Shown piece after piece: positions 9,108 to 16,842 of a stretch of DNA of 64,000 nucleotides. The notes beneath the pieces are model-generated. The model did not search any database. It had not been told where the DNA came from and saw nothing but the letters and a program-made list of their open reading frames with translations. Within the stretch, counting starts at the first letter, position 1. The number at the start of each line of letters is the position of its first letter. Location: positions 62,001 through 126,000 of the forward strand of contig NZ_FRCD01000003.1 of the NCBI RefSeq assembly GCF_900142785.1. The letters are read 5' to 3'. The position numbers were made by a program, and so were the translations under genes. This DNA comes from Chryseobacterium carnipullorum (GTDB taxonomy: Bacteria > Bacteroidota > Bacteroidia > Flavobacteriales > Weeksellaceae).

Positions 9108-9362
9108 ATGGCAAATCATAAATCAGCATTAAAGAGAATTAGACAAAACGAAGTTAGAAAAGTTCGTAACAGATATTATCACAAGACTGCAAGAACAGCT
9201 CTTAAAGTTTTGAGAAATGAAGAAAATAAAGCTGCTGCTACAGAGCAACTGCCAAAAGTTATCGCTTTGTTGGATAAATTAGCTAAGAAAAATATTATCC
9301 ACAAGAACAAAGCTTCTAACTTGAAAAGCAAATTAACTAAGCACGTTAATAAATTAGCGTAA
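9108..9362 (+). CDS. rpsT: 30S ribosomal protein S20
   Basis: Binds 16S rRNA in the small subunit. From the ATG at 9108 it is 84 residues, starting [21 protein letters not shown], the classic S20 N-terminus, and it is strongly basic and helical throughout. The family motif [15 protein letters not shown] is present near the C-terminus. A tRNA-Glu follows after 10 nt and is probably co-transcribed. Confidence 0.98.
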   Translation: MANHKSALKRIRQNEVRKVRNRYYHKTARTALKVLRNEENKAAATEQLPKVIALLDKLAKKNIIHKNKASNLKSKLTKHVNKLA

Positions 9363-9372
9363 AAGTATAGTA

Positions 9373-9444
9373 GGCCCGTTCGTCTATCGGTTAGGACCTC
9401 AGATTTTCATTCTGGTAAGAGGGGTTCGATTCCCCTACGGGCTA
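9373..9444 (+). tRNA. tRNA-Glu (anticodon TTC), second copy
   Basis: 72 nt. The acceptor GGCCCGT pairs with ACGGGCT, and the anticodon loop is TTTTCAT in stem TCAGA/TCTGG. It is identical to the copy at 9545 and has no encoded CCA. It lies 10 nt after rpsT and is likely read through from the rpsT promoter. Confidence 0.97.
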
Positions 9445-9523
9445 CAAAACTTAATCACTACTAACCGGGTGATTATAAAATAAGAGTTGAAACTTATAAA
9501 AACAAAAAACTAGCCCTGCAGAT

Positions 9524-9531
9524 TATATTTG
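9524..9531 (+). promoter_or_regulatory. Candidate -7 box of the third tRNA-Glu
   Basis: TATATTTG, 13 nt before the tRNA. There is no TTG at the normal -33 distance. Since tRNA copy 2 is 100 nt upstream, read-through is also possible. Confidence 0.4.
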
Positions 9532-9544
9532 CAGTTTGGTAGAT

Positions 9545-9616
9545 GGCCCGTTCGTCTATCGGTTAGGACCTCAGATTTTCATTCTGGTAAGAGGGGTTCG
9601 ATTCCCCTACGGGCTA
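9545..9616 (+). tRNA. tRNA-Glu (anticodon TTC), third copy
   Basis: Identical over its 72 nt to the copy at 9373, pointing to a recent duplication or gene conversion. A strong terminator follows after 4 nt. Confidence 0.97.
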
Positions 9617-9620
9617 CTTA

Positions 9621-9655
9621 AAGAGAGATTCTATTTTTTAGAATCTCTCTTTTTA
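9621..9655 (+). terminator. Terminator after the tRNA-Glu cluster
   Basis: Stem AGAGAGATTCTA / TAGAATCTCTCT around a TTTTT loop, followed by TTTTATTT. Confidence 0.9.
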
Positions 9656-9777
9656 TTTGGGTCATATTCCCTATTTGGGATTTCCTGTCCTATCTTTCTC
9701 TCTCTCTACCTCTCTCCTCCTTATCTAAACTGGTACAAAAAGAATTAAAATCATTATAGAATCTATTTAAAAATACT

Positions 9778-9785
9778 TACCTTTG
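9778..9785 (+). promoter_or_regulatory. -7 box of the FadR-type regulator gene
   Basis: TACCTTTG, ending 2 nt before the operator at 9787-9809; the predicted start falls inside the operator. Confidence 0.45.
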
Positions 9786-9786
9786 C

Positions 9787-9809
9787 ATTCATCAGATGAT
9801 AAGATGTAT
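9787..9809 (+). promoter_or_regulatory. Operator copy 1 (likely autoregulation)
   Basis: The 23-nt sequence is ATTCATC, 9 nt, GATGTAT. It matches the site at 10486-10508 in 20 of 23 positions and overlaps the predicted transcription start and the ATG at 9804. Confidence 0.6.
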
Positions 9810-10466
9810 ATGCAGATTCAAAGAAAATCATTAGCTCAGGAAGTCGCAGAAAGATTAATTCAGGGAATTACCAATGAAGAGTATGTTGTTGGTGATAGGC
9901 TTCCGATTGAACCGGAATTGATGAAAATGTATGGTGTCGGCAGGTCCACAATCCGTGAAGCGATAAAAATTTTATCGATAAAAGGAGTTCTGAGTGTGCA
10001 ACAGGGTGTTGGTACTTTTGTGACTTCTAAAAACATTCAGGAATCACTGGAAGATCAAATCAATAATGCCGAATTCAACGAAGTATATGAGGTGCGCGCA
10101 CTTCTAGATTCAAAAATTGCCGCGAAAGCAGCTGCTAACCGAAGTGAAAATGAATTAGAGACTATTAAAATGTATCTGGATCTAAGAAATCAGTTTGCAA
10201 AAGAAAACCAGGCATTGGAGTGCTATCAGGCAGATATCAATTTTCATATCTCTATTGCCGAAGCGTGTGGTAATAGTCTTTTGAAAGAAATTTACAGAAT
10301 TGCCAGTAAGCATATTCTCAGAACTTTTGAGAGCAGTCATGATAACAACACTGCTTCATTTCAACTTTCTCAAAAAATACATACTGAACTTTATAATGCT
10401 ATCGAAAATAAAGATTCCGACACTGCAGCGCGCATTGCACAGCTTATTGTTGAAAAAGTATATTAA
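9804..10466 (+). CDS. GntR-family regulator, FadR subfamily (FCD domain)
   Basis: DNA-binding transcription factor of about 220 residues. The N-terminal winged helix (about 1-70) has the GntR signature GDRLPIEPELMKMYGVGRST followed by IREAIKIL. The C-terminal all-helical FCD domain keeps its Asp/His metal-site residues (ADINFHISIAEACGN and a later ASKHILRTF). The ATG at 9804 or 9810 is the real start; a TTG at 9783 lies inside the -7 box. It precedes an Fsr-like exporter by 58 nt, and both genes carry the same operator. It probably represses both until its ligand, unknown here but typically a small carboxylate, binds. Confidence 0.9.
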   Translation: MYMQIQRKSLAQEVAERLIQGITNEEYVVGDRLPIEPELMKMYGVGRSTIREAIKILSIKGVLSVQQGVGTFVTSKNIQESLEDQINNAEFNEVYEVRALLDSKIAAKAAANRSENELETIKMYLDLRNQFAKENQALECYQADINFHISIAEACGNSLLKEIYRIASKHILRTFESSHDNNTASFQLSQKIHTELYNAIENKDSDTAARIAQLIVEKVY

Positions 10467-10478
10467 AAACTAAATTTA
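10450..10478 (+). promoter_or_regulatory. Candidate promoter of the Fsr-like exporter
   Basis: TTG at 10450-10452, an 18-nt spacer, then TAAATTTA, one mismatch from TAnnTTTG. The operator starts 8 nt further on. Confidence 0.35.
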
Positions 10479-10485
10479 TAATAAA

Positions 10486-10508
10486 ATTCATCAGATGACC
10501 AGATGAAT
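10486..10508 (+). promoter_or_regulatory. Operator copy 2, upstream of the exporter
   Basis: A dyad with arms ATTCATC and GATGAAT around 9 nt; 9 of 11 opposed positions pair. It sits 17 nt before the exporter ATG. Confidence 0.6.
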
Positions 10509-10524
10509 TTAAGATTTCAATATT

Positions 10525-11730
10525 ATGGACAAGGTACAGACACAAACCATTGACACTTCCAAAATAGTGTATCCGATCTTATTTATGATCAGTTTTTCTC
10601 ATTTGCTTAATGACCTGATCCAATCTACAATTCCTTCTTTATATCCCATTTTAAAAGGTGAATTCAGCTTATCGTTTTCCCAGATTGGGATCATCACTTT
10701 AGTCTTCCAGCTTACGGCCTCTATTTTACAGCCTTTTGTAGGAATCTACACTGATAAAAAGCCTAATCCAAGGTCTCTGGCTATAGGAATGGGATTATCC
10801 ATGGCGGGTTTATTACTTTTAGCCGCTGCCCATCAGTATTATGTGATTCTCATAGCAGTTGCATTAATTGGGATGGGCTCATCCATCTTTCATCCTGAAG
10901 CTTCCAGAGTTGCCCAACTGGCATCCGGTGGTCAAAAAGGACTCGCCCAATCCATTTTTCAGGTAGGAGGAAACTCTGGAAGTGCGATCGGTCCTTTACT
11001 GGTTGCTTTAATTATACTTCCTTTAGGTCAGGGTTATGTTGCCCTTTTCGCCATTGCTGCTTTTATAGGCATTATCGTATTATGGAGAATCGGAAACTGG
11101 TATGCGGAAAGACTATCATTTAAGAAATCAGCGATACATCCGGATAATATCATTGAGGTACAGCTATCCCGTAAAAAGGTTATCTTCTCCATCAGTGTTT
11201 TACTGGCTTTGGTATTTTCGAAATACATCTATCTGGCTTCAATGACGAATTATTTTACGTTCTTTCTCATTGATAAGTTTCATATTTCTGTAAAAGATTC
11301 ACAGCTTTATTTATTCATGTTTCTGGCAGCCGTTGCCATAGGAACCATTTTAGGAGGAAAGTTAGGAGATAAATATGGCCGTAAGAAAATTATCTGGGTT
11401 TCTATTCTGGGAGCCGCGCCTTTTACTCTTTGCCTTCCCTATCTTCCTCTGGCATGGACAATCATATTTGCTGTTTTAATCGGCTTAATTATCGCCTCTG
11501 CCTTTTCAGCCATTCTGGTCTATGCTACAGACCTTATGCCCAATAAAATTGGATTGGTAGCGGGATTGTTTTTTGGATTTATGTTTGGAATGGGCGGAAT
11601 TGGTTCTGCAGTACTGGGAGCTGTAGCTGATGATACAGGAATAGAATATGTATTTAAAATCTGTGCTTTTCTGCCTCTTATCGGTATTATCACTGCTTTT
11701 CTACCCAACATTAAAGGAAGGAAAAAATAG
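10525..11730 (+). CDS. MFS exporter related to fosmidomycin-resistance protein Fsr
   Basis: Inner-membrane proton-driven exporter of the major facilitator superfamily. The 401 residues form 12 hydrophobic segments. The Fsr-group signature SSIFHPEASR is present near residue 118, as is the N-terminal SHLLNDLIQSTIPSLYPIL typical of that group. The MFS loop 8-9 motif appears as GGKLGDKYGRKK. The substrate is not known; Fsr homologues can carry fosmidomycin and other small anions. Its position behind a FadR-type regulator with a shared operator suggests induction by its substrate or a related metabolite. Confidence 0.88.
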   Translation: MDKVQTQTIDTSKIVYPILFMISFSHLLNDLIQSTIPSLYPILKGEFSLSFSQIGIITLVFQLTASILQPFVGIYTDKKPNPRSLAIGMGLSMAGLLLLAAAHQYYVILIAVALIGMGSSIFHPEASRVAQLASGGQKGLAQSIFQVGGNSGSAIGPLLVALIILPLGQGYVALFAIAAFIGIIVLWRIGNWYAERLSFKKSAIHPDNIIEVQLSRKKVIFSISVLLALVFSKYIYLASMTNYFTFFLIDKFHISVKDSQLYLFMFLAAVAIGTILGGKLGDKYGRKKIIWVSILGAAPFTLCLPYLPLAWTIIFAVLIGLIIASAFSAILVYATDLMPNKIGLVAGLFFGFMFGMGGIGSAVLGAVADDTGIEYVFKICAFLPLIGIITAFLPNIKGRKK

Positions 11731-11860
11731 ATTCAAAATCTGAAGAATCATATATAACCGGAAATTCTGGTTCTTCCCTCATATCTGAAACTATAAAATG
11801 TAAGTAGTTCAACTCAAGATTACATAATCATTACATAATTCACATTTGATAGAGATAATA

Positions 11861-11891
11861 TTGCATACATATACTTTTATGCTTAAATTTG
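11861..11891 (+). promoter_or_regulatory. Promoter of the T9SS cargo gene
   Basis: TTG at 11861-11863, a 20-nt spacer and TAAATTTG at 11884-11891; the start lies about 25 nt before the ATG. Confidence 0.55.
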
Positions 11892-11921
11892 GTTAAAACA
11901 TTAACCCTAAATCTCTATAGT

Positions 11922-12695
11922 ATGAAATCTATTCTACTTTCAAAGAGCCGCCTTTTTCAGGCCACTTTATTGTCAGCATTCTTGTTTCAGTCAGCCAATA
12001 TACAGGCACAAAGCAGAATCTATGCGAACGATCAGTATTCGAATGTGTATGGTGTATGTCTGGGATGTGCTGTACAGAATCCTCTGAATGCAGTGGGAGA
12101 TAACGAAGATAACTATTCTACCTTGGTAATGGGCACCGTTTTACTGGGAGGTGTTGAACAAACCTTGAGATTTCCTGAAGTGAGAACGAATACTAAATTA
12201 GTCATTGGTATCGGTACCAATAATATTCCCCTGACCGTTCAGCTGTTAAGCGGTGTATATATAGAAACAATGAGCGGAGCTACCGCTAATAACGACAGCC
12301 AAATGATTACCGCCAGTTTACTAAAGCTTGCAGACAGTCCTAACAGAGCCACAATTGAATTTATTCCTGTCAGTTCATATAACGCAGTTAAAATCAGACT
12401 GAGCGGAGGTGTACTAAGTCTGGGAGGAGGATTCAGAGTGTATTATGCTTACCAGGATCCTCTTGCTACGATCATGGCGTACAGCAAAGCCGGACAGATT
12501 ACTTTGGGGGGTACCGTTCCATTAGAAGGTGCCGAAGTTACCCTAAGAAACACTTCAGGAAAAGAAGTACACCGTTCTACCCTGAAATCAAATACTTTTG
12601 AACTGTCTACTCCACAACCAGAAGGTGTTTACATCCTGACGGTGGAAGCAAAAGACAAAAAAACTTATACCCGTAAGATCAGAATTACGAACTAA
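11922..12695 (+). CDS. Secreted protein with a T9SS type A sorting domain
   Basis: Family of the main part not recognised. It has 257 residues. A signal peptide ends near NIQAQ (residue 30). The middle is beta-rich with two Cys close together (GVCLGCAV). The last ~75 residues are a T9SS type A sorting domain with the typical ending GVYILTVEAKDKKTYTRKIRI, minus the YP motif at its start. It is therefore secreted through the outer membrane and perhaps anchored. I chose the ATG at 11922; a TTG at 11889 lies within the -7 box. It has its own promoter and terminator. Confidence 0.8.
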   Translation: MKSILLSKSRLFQATLLSAFLFQSANIQAQSRIYANDQYSNVYGVCLGCAVQNPLNAVGDNEDNYSTLVMGTVLLGGVEQTLRFPEVRTNTKLVIGIGTNNIPLTVQLLSGVYIETMSGATANNDSQMITASLLKLADSPNRATIEFIPVSSYNAVKIRLSGGVLSLGGGFRVYYAYQDPLATIMAYSKAGQITLGGTVPLEGAEVTLRNTSGKEVHRSTLKSNTFELSTPQPEGVYILTVEAKDKKTYTRKIRITN

Positions 12696-12710
12696 ATGAT
12701 AGTACTTATT

Positions 12711-12749
12711 AAGAACTCGGGCAGGCTTTCAGCCTGCCCGAGTTCTTTT
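12711..12749 (+). terminator. Terminator of the T9SS cargo gene
   Basis: A perfect 17-bp stem (12711-12727 with 12731-12747), loop TTC, followed by TTTT. Confidence 0.92.
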
Positions 12750-12770
12750 GTGCCTTTACTTAATAAGCTA

Positions 12771-12801
12771 AAAAAATCGGCGGCCCTGCGGGCCGCCGAT
12801 T
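12771..12801 (-). terminator. GC-rich terminator of the T9SS remnant
   Basis: Stem AATCGGCGGCCC / GGGCCGCCGATT with loop TGC. On the minus strand it is followed by a run of T (A at 12771-12776). Confidence 0.85.
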
Positions 12802-12827
12802 CATTGAAATAAAATAGACTGTGAAAA

Positions 12828-13183
12828 CTATTTTTTGAATACTTTCTGCTGATATACTGCTTTATCAGTAACAGCCTTCAGAATATATACTCCTTTTGGA
12901 AGCATGCTTACATTGATCTGACCATTGCTAAGCTGTGTGTTAACAACTTTTCCATTTGAATTAAAGTAATTTTAATATCAGCAGTTCCTGAAGCAATCGG
13001 GGTCTGAAAAAGTTCGTCATTTCTATTGATCACAGCAGAAACAGCGGCCGGATTTGAATTGGATTTAATTGATTTTACAATGGCAGATGAAAGGTTATCT
13101 TCATCAGAAACAATTGTTTTAAGATCAATCACGGATGCAGTGTTTACATTAACCTTTGAAGGGAATGAATTGCTTACTGTAAA
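12828..13183 (-). pseudogene. Frameshifted 3' remnant of a T9SS-secreted protein gene
   Basis: The minus strand encodes a T9SS type A sorting tail that ends PKGVYILKAVTDKAVYQQ, VFKK, stop (12828-12830). Upstream, a second frame carries NDELFQTPIASGTADIKI. The two join only if one base is restored near 12966-12973: adding a T gives IKIYFNSNGKVV, which matches the sorting-domain consensus. No ATG or signal peptide precedes it; the open frame runs into the terminator hairpin at 13185-13215. It is a 5'-truncated, frameshifted relic, or less likely a sequencing error in a still truncated gene. Confidence 0.65.
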
Positions 13184-13215
13184 AAACCTTATAGATTTTA
13201 AAAATCTATAAGGTT
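13181..13215 (-). terminator. Palindromic terminator, CCTTATAGAT family, copy 1
   Basis: A perfect 15-bp inverted repeat (13185-13199 / 13201-13215), arm AACCTTATAGATTTT. It is followed by T6 on the minus strand. It ends the mbnP-mbnH-barrel operon and is closely related to the element at 19338-19370. Confidence 0.8.
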
Positions 13216-13295
13216 CATTAATAGTAAATAATTGTCAATAATGACAACTGCTGGCTTCGGAATCCTGCATCACCAAGATTTCAACAATATTTACA

Positions 13296-14252
13296 TCAAA
13301 TTCCAAAATTGATAAAAACACTGAATCTGGATTTTGCTTCAATGTCACCCCCTGCCAGATTAGAATAAGCAGGAAGCATCACTTCTCCCCCTAAGCTGAA
13401 TTTTTTATAGGAAGCCTCAAAACCTAGTTTTCCATATAAGGCACTACCTGCAGTGTTAGGCAATACTTCATCAAACTGTTTGTTTTTATCATAGACTTCG
13501 CCCTGAAGTCCTGCCTTTGCCGAAAAAATAGTCTTTTCATTTCCTGCGAGCTGATAAAAACCTGTTGCTGCATAATTCCACTGGTTTCCGAAACGGTAAT
13601 TCTTTTTATTTTCGGTTTTTACGGTGTAATCTGTATTGACCAGTACAGCCAGTTTGTTCTTTTGAAATTTATAGTTTAAAGCGGCCTGATAATCCCAGCT
13701 TCCCGTTCCCAGCTGGAAACTGGGGTTGACACCGGAAGCTCCTTTTTCATCAAACTTACCCAAAGGAATTTTTACGCCCAGCCCTCCGTTGAGCTGGTGA
13801 AAATTATCCTTAGAATTGATGATCCGGTAAATTCCCATCAGGTTCAAATCTCCGATACCATTAATTTTGATATCGCCCTGCATTGTTTTCTTCTCATGAA
13901 AATGAAATGGCAGGCTGGCGTATACACTCAGCTTTTGTGTCAATGGAATTTTCCCCCATATCTGAAGGGTATTGAAGTACTGATCCTGCGTGAGATCTTT
14001 GACAAAAAGGTTTTCTTTGGCTTTATAATGCTGGGCAAAATATTTGATTCCTATAAACTGGGGATTCAGCAAAGATTCAAAACCTGAAGAACCGTTTCCT
14101 GCGGCACAGCCACAGGCATCGCAGTCATCCAGAACGATTCTGTTAATTGGGGCTGCAATATAAAGACTATCGTTGATTGTTTTAGCATGACAAACCAACG
14201 ATAATGTCAGGCTGAGGATAAAAATTATTTTATTCATGTTCATCATGATCAT
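13296..14252 (-). CDS. Outer-membrane beta-barrel protein with N-terminal CDACGC motif
   Basis: Third gene of a unit with the MbnP- and MbnH-like genes; its ATG overlaps the mbnH stop by 4 nt (ATGA). Of 318 residues, a signal peptide covers about 1-23. An exposed CDACGC motif sits at 44-49 (Cys44, Cys47, Cys49), followed by a Gly/Ser linker. Amphipathic strands then run to the C-terminus, which ends FINFGI, as barrels do. The Cys cluster could bind a metal such as copper. It resembles transporter-annotated barrels found next to di-haem peroxidases; a role in moving the metal across the outer membrane is inference. Confidence 0.7.
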   Translation of the reverse strand: MIMMNMNKIIFILSLTLSLVCHAKTINDSLYIAAPINRIVLDDCDACGCAAGNGSSGFESLLNPQFIGIKYFAQHYKAKENLFVKDLTQDQYFNTLQIWGKIPLTQKLSVYASLPFHFHEKKTMQGDIKINGIGDLNLMGIYRIINSKDNFHQLNGGLGVKIPLGKFDEKGASGVNPSFQLGTGSWDYQAALNYKFQKNKLAVLVNTDYTVKTENKKNYRFGNQWNYAATGFYQLAGNEKTIFSAKAGLQGEVYDKNKQFDEVLPNTAGSALYGKLGFEASYKKFSLGGEVMLPAYSNLAGGDIEAKSRFSVFINFGI

Positions 14253-15295
14253 TCTGCAAATTTTGGATTAGAAATGAAGGTTTTATCTGACAAGGTTTTC
14301 AAAAAGGCGATGATGAATTGTTTTTCCTGAGTATTCATCGCAATTCCGACATGTCCGTTCTGCTTAAGCTGTGGATCAAGATTGGGATTATCTTCTACAT
14401 TATCCGAGTAGAAATTCAGAACTGCCTCCAGGGTGTAAAATCTTCCATCATGCATATACGGTGCGGTATATTCTACATTTCTCAGACTCGGGACACGAAA
14501 TTTCATCCAATCCACCTGATCAAGAGTAACGCGATAACGTCCGGCATCTTTGAACTGTGCATTGTAATACATTCCGGTATTTCTAAAACTTTCATCTGTA
14601 AATAATTCTCCACTGTGACAGGTCGTACATTTCTGCTTAAAAAGCGCAAATCCCTGGGCTTCCTCAGAAGTAAATACTTCTTTGCCTTGTTTTACTCTGT
14701 CATATTTTGAATCTCCAGAGATCATACTCGCCATAAACTGTGAAAGAGCTTTTAATATTCTTTCGCCCGTCATATTTTCGTCACCATAGGCTGCCATGAA
14801 AAGTTTTTTATATTTCTGATCGTCTTTTAACTTAGCGAGCACCTCCGGCATGGAGCTGTCCATTTCATTCACATCTGTAATCGGGATGATGGGCTGTTCA
14901 TTAAGATTATGAATCACGCCGTCCCACATATACCTTTTGAGAAATGCCATATTTTGAATAGGTGGCGCATTTCTGATCCCTATTCTGTCATCGACACCAT
15001 GGCTTACGGTATGGCCGTGATGAGTAAAAGCATTTTCCTGGATATGACAGAAACCACATGATATCGTGTTATTTCTTGACAGTCTCCCTTCATAAAATAA
15101 TTTTCTGCCCAGCTCTACTCCATTTTTTGTAACGGGGTTGCCGGATGCATCGAAAGTCATATCAGGAAAATAAGACGGAAACTGCAGTGAATAGGCTTCA
15201 TCCTTATCCAGCGGCTGCATGACCTCATCTGAACAGGACAGACAGCTTAAAAAAGTAATGACAAGCAGTATTGTTTTCAGTAAAATCCTAATCAT
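14249..15295 (-). CDS. MbnH-like di-haem cytochrome c peroxidase family lipoprotein
   Basis: Periplasmic lipoprotein of the bacterial di-haem peroxidase/MauG family. The signal has a lipobox ending LSC at residue 21. Two haem c motifs are present, CGFCH (80-84) and CTTCH (223-227). In methanobactin operons the homologue MbnH oxidises a Trp of its partner MbnP to kynurenine. The partner gene here lies directly upstream, and its stop overlaps this start. I used the ATG at 15295 (MIRILLK); an ATG at 15304 adds three residues. Because of the MbnP neighbour, protein modification is more likely than plain peroxide detoxification. Confidence 0.85.
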   Translation of the reverse strand: MIRILLKTILLVITFLSCLSCSDEVMQPLDKDEAYSLQFPSYFPDMTFDASGNPVTKNGVELGRKLFYEGRLSRNNTISCGFCHIQENAFTHHGHTVSHGVDDRIGIRNAPPIQNMAFLKRYMWDGVIHNLNEQPIIPITDVNEMDSSMPEVLAKLKDDQKYKKLFMAAYGDENMTGERILKALSQFMASMISGDSKYDRVKQGKEVFTSEEAQGFALFKQKCTTCHSGELFTDESFRNTGMYYNAQFKDAGRYRVTLDQVDWMKFRVPSLRNVEYTAPYMHDGRFYTLEAVLNFYSDNVEDNPNLDPQLKQNGHVGIAMNTQEKQFIIAFLKTLSDKTFISNPKFAE

Positions 15296-16115
15296 TGTGA
15301 ACATGATCTACTTTAAACATGGCTGTCAGGTTATTGGTAACATCCACCAAATGCTGACTGGAGCCCATCATCATATTATTTTCTGTAGTAAGAGAAAGGG
15401 TCTTGCTTCCACTCAGAAACTGATTGAGATCGGCAAGGATGTGAATGGATGGTTTTATCTGTGAAGTTACTCTGGCTGTTGTCGGAAGATTCAACGTAAT
15501 TTCCCGGTAAAGATCGGGTGTAGTATTAGCTGTTACATTTCCCATGTTTCCGGTATGATTCATAAATTCGGTGTCGGCTGTACCACTTCCATATTTCCCT
15601 TCAAGCTTTACAAAAATATAACCGGCAGCCCATGACCATGACATTCCTTTCTGTTTCGCTTTTGTCCAGAATTCTGCCTGACCATCCTGTCCCAAGAGAT
15701 AAGCTTTCTGACTGATTCCAAGGCCGAATTTTACTTTTTTATAATTATTTTTAGGAATATTATTGAGATCAATATATACGACACCCGCCACGGCATCTGC
15801 CTGGTCTATGATAAAAGCCCCTTTATCAGGATTGTTTTCGTTGTATTTGAATTCGTTTCCACCTTCGTCGATCAGTGTGATATTGCTGATGACATATTTT
15901 AGCGCTGAGAAGTTATGCTTCTGACCGGCAGCAGAAGTCTGTACCGTTTGGTTGAGCACAATATTCCCAAGATTATTGAATCCATTTTCAAATTTGATCT
16001 GAAGGTTTCCGGTTGAAGTATCCTGCGGATCGTCATCATCGCTGTTCTGACATGAGATTAAAGTGAATACGCTAAAGGCAATACATAATAATGATAAAAA
16101 TTTATAAATTTTCAT
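15288..16115 (-). CDS. MbnP-like copper-binding lipoprotein
   Basis: First gene of the three-gene unit; 275 residues. The lipobox LISC puts the lipid anchor at Cys22, followed by an Asp-rich stretch. The body matches the MbnP family: an early LQIKFENGFN strand, an Ile/Val-rich core and the segment GMSWSWAAGYIFVKLEG, whose Trp160 or Trp162 corresponds in position to the Trp that MbnH converts to kynurenine in the characterised pair. A His-containing tail (VDHVHND) ends it. Copper binding is known for the family; here it is inferred. No methanobactin precursor gene is present. Confidence 0.82.
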   Translation of the reverse strand: MKIYKFLSLLCIAFSVFTLISCQNSDDDDPQDTSTGNLQIKFENGFNNLGNIVLNQTVQTSAAGQKHNFSALKYVISNITLIDEGGNEFKYNENNPDKGAFIIDQADAVAGVVYIDLNNIPKNNYKKVKFGLGISQKAYLLGQDGQAEFWTKAKQKGMSWSWAAGYIFVKLEGKYGSGTADTEFMNHTGNMGNVTANTTPDLYREITLNLPTTARVTSQIKPSIHILADLNQFLSGSKTLSLTTENNMMMGSSQHLVDVTNNLTAMFKVDHVHND

Positions 16116-16458
16116 TTTGATTTTTTAAGTTGAATTTTATGAATAGAAATGCTTTTGAATGCGTGAACATTCATTTTTTAACCACAAAAGGCGCAAAAGT
16201 TTTTTGACACTTAAGTTATTTGAAGATGAAAGGCTTTTGGATAAGAAGTTCACTTAAGTTTTTTAAAAAAATCAAAGATTTTTATCCCGAATAACAGGCA
16301 TAAACATCTGTGAAAATCTGTGCAATTTGTGGTGAAAAATATCACATCAAAGGCACAAAAGCTTTTGACACTTCAGTTATGTAAAGTGTATTGAAAACTA
16401 TATAGGAGAATACTGAATTTTCAGCGAACCTTATATGCGTTCTGTAGTTTTGTAATGA
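16116..16458. other. Intergenic region with an imperfect direct repeat
   Basis: 343 nt without a gene. It holds two copies of a word of about 33 nt of the form AAAGGCRCAAAAG, T-run, GACACTT, MAGTTAT, at 16187-16219 and 16349-16380. The copies differ at about four positions. No promoter or terminator is clear. Confidence 0.5.
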
Positions 16459-16839
16459 TTAAAATTGAACTAAAAAAACAGGTGGTTTGAAAATGTGTTT
16501 CAGAAACAGAAAAGAATAGGCTGTTTCGTAGAGAAAATTGAAATTTACAGAAAGAAATTTTTCTGCTTTTTGGATGGATATAATTTCAGGAAGTGTACAG
16601 ATATCAATAATTTTCTGTCCTGAACTTTTGGTTTTATTCAGAGGCGAAGAGTCAGAATCATTCGTCTTTGCTAATTCTTTGCTTACGTAGCATTTTCCAT
16701 TACAGTGAAGTTCCGGTTTGCTTTTGTTGATACAAAGAACGGTGGAAATATAATTATAATTTACAGCATACTCCACCAGTGGGATCAGAGGTCTGAACAC
16801 CATATAGAAAGTAAGGAATATGCTGCAAATTAAATTCAT
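16459..16839 (-). CDS. Small Cys-containing exported or membrane protein, copy A
   Basis: 126 residues, related to the gene at 18810-19172. The N-terminal hydrophobic helix ends in FRPLIPLVEYAVNYNYI. Next comes the conserved segment LHCNGKCYVSKELAK with a CxxxC pair, then a low-complexity polar region, a second hydrophobic stretch and the tail HIFKPPVF. I do not recognise a named domain. It starts 3 nt after the stop of the superoxide dismutase gene, so it is in that operon. The Cys motif and neighbours suggest metal handling in the envelope; this is inference. Confidence 0.7.
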   Translation of the reverse strand: MNLICSIFLTFYMVFRPLIPLVEYAVNYNYISTVLCINKSKPELHCNGKCYVSKELAKTNDSDSSPLNKTKSSGQKIIDICTLPEIISIQKAEKFLSVNFNFLYETAYSFLFLKHIFKPPVFLVQF

Positions 16840-16842
16840 GTG

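Noticed and set aside
11740..11785. Hairpin AACCGGAA / TTCTGGTT after the exporter gene as terminator
   Set aside because: It contains a G-T pair, a minimal loop and no T-run; too weak to list.
13296..16115. Methanobactin biosynthesis cluster
   Set aside because: MbnP and MbnH homologues are present, but no precursor peptide, MbnB or MbnC gene is seen, so only the PH pair is claimed.
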